Positions 63,431 to 64,000 of a DNA stretch of 64,000 nucleotides are shown piece by piece (position 1 is the first letter of the stretch; each line of letters starts with the position of its first letter). The DNA lies in the NCBI GenBank assembly GCA_036925085.1, contig JAUPFP010000012.1, forward strand, positions 3,392,460-3,456,459. Reading direction: 5' to 3'. The notes beneath the pieces were generated by a model, which was not told where the DNA came from, did no database searches, and was given only the letters and a program-made list of their open reading frames with translations. A program made the position numbers and the translations under genes. This DNA comes from Brachycybe producta. Its lineage: Eukaryota; Arthropoda; Diplopoda; Playtdesmida; Andrognathidae.

Positions 63431-63687
63431 TCAAATTGAAGCAATTACTCTCGTAGGAGCTCCCGTTCCTCCACGAATCTTCATAGGATATGCTCGAATT
63501 GTAGCACCTACAGGTGGTAGTTTATCCAGGTTTGCAATGTTTTCCAAGATGAACAGATTGTTGTCGAACATTTGGCTGTGGCATGGAAGTGATTGGCTAT
63601 TTCCAGGATCCCCTGAAAGTGTATCAACTCCAATTCCATTTATCGATCTTTCTTCAACTAACCATTCACAAGTTTCAGCTTGAAAAC
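63431..63687 (-). CDS. Terminal exon of a cyclase-family metal hydrolase (PF04199-like)
   Basis: On the minus strand, CTTAAACAG at 63688-63696 is a splice acceptor. The exon then runs open for 84 codons to TGA (63431-63433), entering in phase 1. The product reads FQAETCEWLVEERSINGIG, then VDTLSGDPGNS, CHSQMFDNNLFILENIANLD, KLPPVGATIRAYPMKIRGG and TGAPTRVIASI. This is the conserved C-terminal third of the cyclase/isatin hydrolase/kynurenine formamidase-like superfamily: GVDTLSxDxGxS, the H in the CHS segment, the LENIxNL helix, and the closing PMKIxGGxGAPxRV. The exact substrate is unknown. Earlier exons with the metal-binding HxGTHxDxP motif are not in the window and would lie to the right. 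No stops or shifts, so it may be a live host gene. Confidence 0.8.
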
Positions 63688-63787
63688 CTGTTTAAGATAA
63701 CATCACATAAAAAAACAATTGAATATAGTTTGCATAAAATGCACAAAAGGCATAATCACGGTTCCAGTTAGGCTTACCACCTGTGGG

Positions 63788-63892
63788 GACAGTCCTCCAT
63801 TCGGAAGAACTGTCTTCCGGCCAGGAGGACATGTTTACCTTGGTGGAGGACGGTCCTGGCTGAAGGACAGTTCTTCCGAATGGAGGATTGTC
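63788..63892. repeat. Palindromic repeat, GGACAGTCCTCCATTCGGAA arms
   Basis: GACAGTCCTCCATTCGGAAG at 63788 and CTTCCGAATGGAGGATTGTC near 63870 are inverted, with an inner GGAGGAC/GTCCTG pairing. Related words (TTCTGAATGGAGGACTGTCC) surround the hAT MITE at 52.5 kb. Small opposing frames here are palindrome artefacts. It lies in what would be an intron of the minus-strand gene. Confidence 0.65.
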
Positions 63893-64000
63893 TTCCACAA
63901 AGATGGAACGGCGGCAAGAATAGTTCTAGCCCTTTTTGGGTACACTATGGATTCGTATAAGTGACATATCGCACCTCAGCCTGGCACAACTAAAAAAAAA

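Overview
This window is animal nuclear DNA, AT-rich, with almost no host coding sequence. It looks like an invertebrate repeat island. The content fits that: spliced THAP/P-type transposase remains, RTE and CR1/L2-like LINE tails, a Tc1/mariner deletion derivative, hAT and Mutator-like MITEs, short Helitrons, and an LTR retrotransposon. No rRNA, tRNA, CRISPR or prokaryotic operon structure was seen. TTAGG/CCTAA-like pentamers near 40.1-40.4 kb are a weak pointer to an arthropod or relative; the species cannot be named from this.

The centrepiece is a 9,586-bp LTR retrotransposon on the minus strand (22356-31941). It has two 687-bp LTRs that differ at one visible base, a 4-bp target duplication (ATAG), and a primer site matching the 3' end of tRNA-Ala. 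It carries an intact Gag with a CCHC knuckle (27129-28799) and a second intact 725-residue reading frame with no recognised domain (23446-25623). I find no protease, reverse transcriptase, RNase H or integrase. It therefore looks like a recently mobilised, pol-less, Gag-bearing element with a novel accessory protein, presumably moved by the enzymes of a partner element. A related solo LTR (60661-61320, target duplication ATAT) and broken LTR pieces at 12.7-15.1 kb show the family has moved repeatedly.

Layout: 0-8.6 kb holds hAT MITEs, a CCCTAAA-rich foldback repeat, LINE tails (one RTE copy with a 19-bp target duplication) and a minisatellite-bearing repeat. 8.6-21 kb is dominated by two related long-palindrome families (here PAL-A and PAL-B), short Helitrons, a mariner deletion derivative and up to 630 bp of alternating purine-pyrimidine minisatellite. 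21-32 kb is a hAT-like element followed by the LTR element. 32-42 kb holds palindromic MITEs, a complete hAT MITE (8-bp target duplication) and a foldback element with telomere-like repeats at its apex. 42-46 kb is a decayed P-element-type transposase gene followed by a solo LTR. 46-64 kb has a 55-bp minisatellite, nested hAT/Helitron/Mutator-like insertions and two more solo LTRs.

The only probable host coding sequence is one terminal exon on the minus strand (63431-63687), encoding the C-terminus of a cyclase-family (PF04199-like) metal hydrolase; the rest of that gene would lie to the right. Element boundaries were set by eye from terminal repeats, target duplications and comparison between copies. 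Family names (PAL-A, PAL-B, MITE-C, ACAGGC, D) are local labels.
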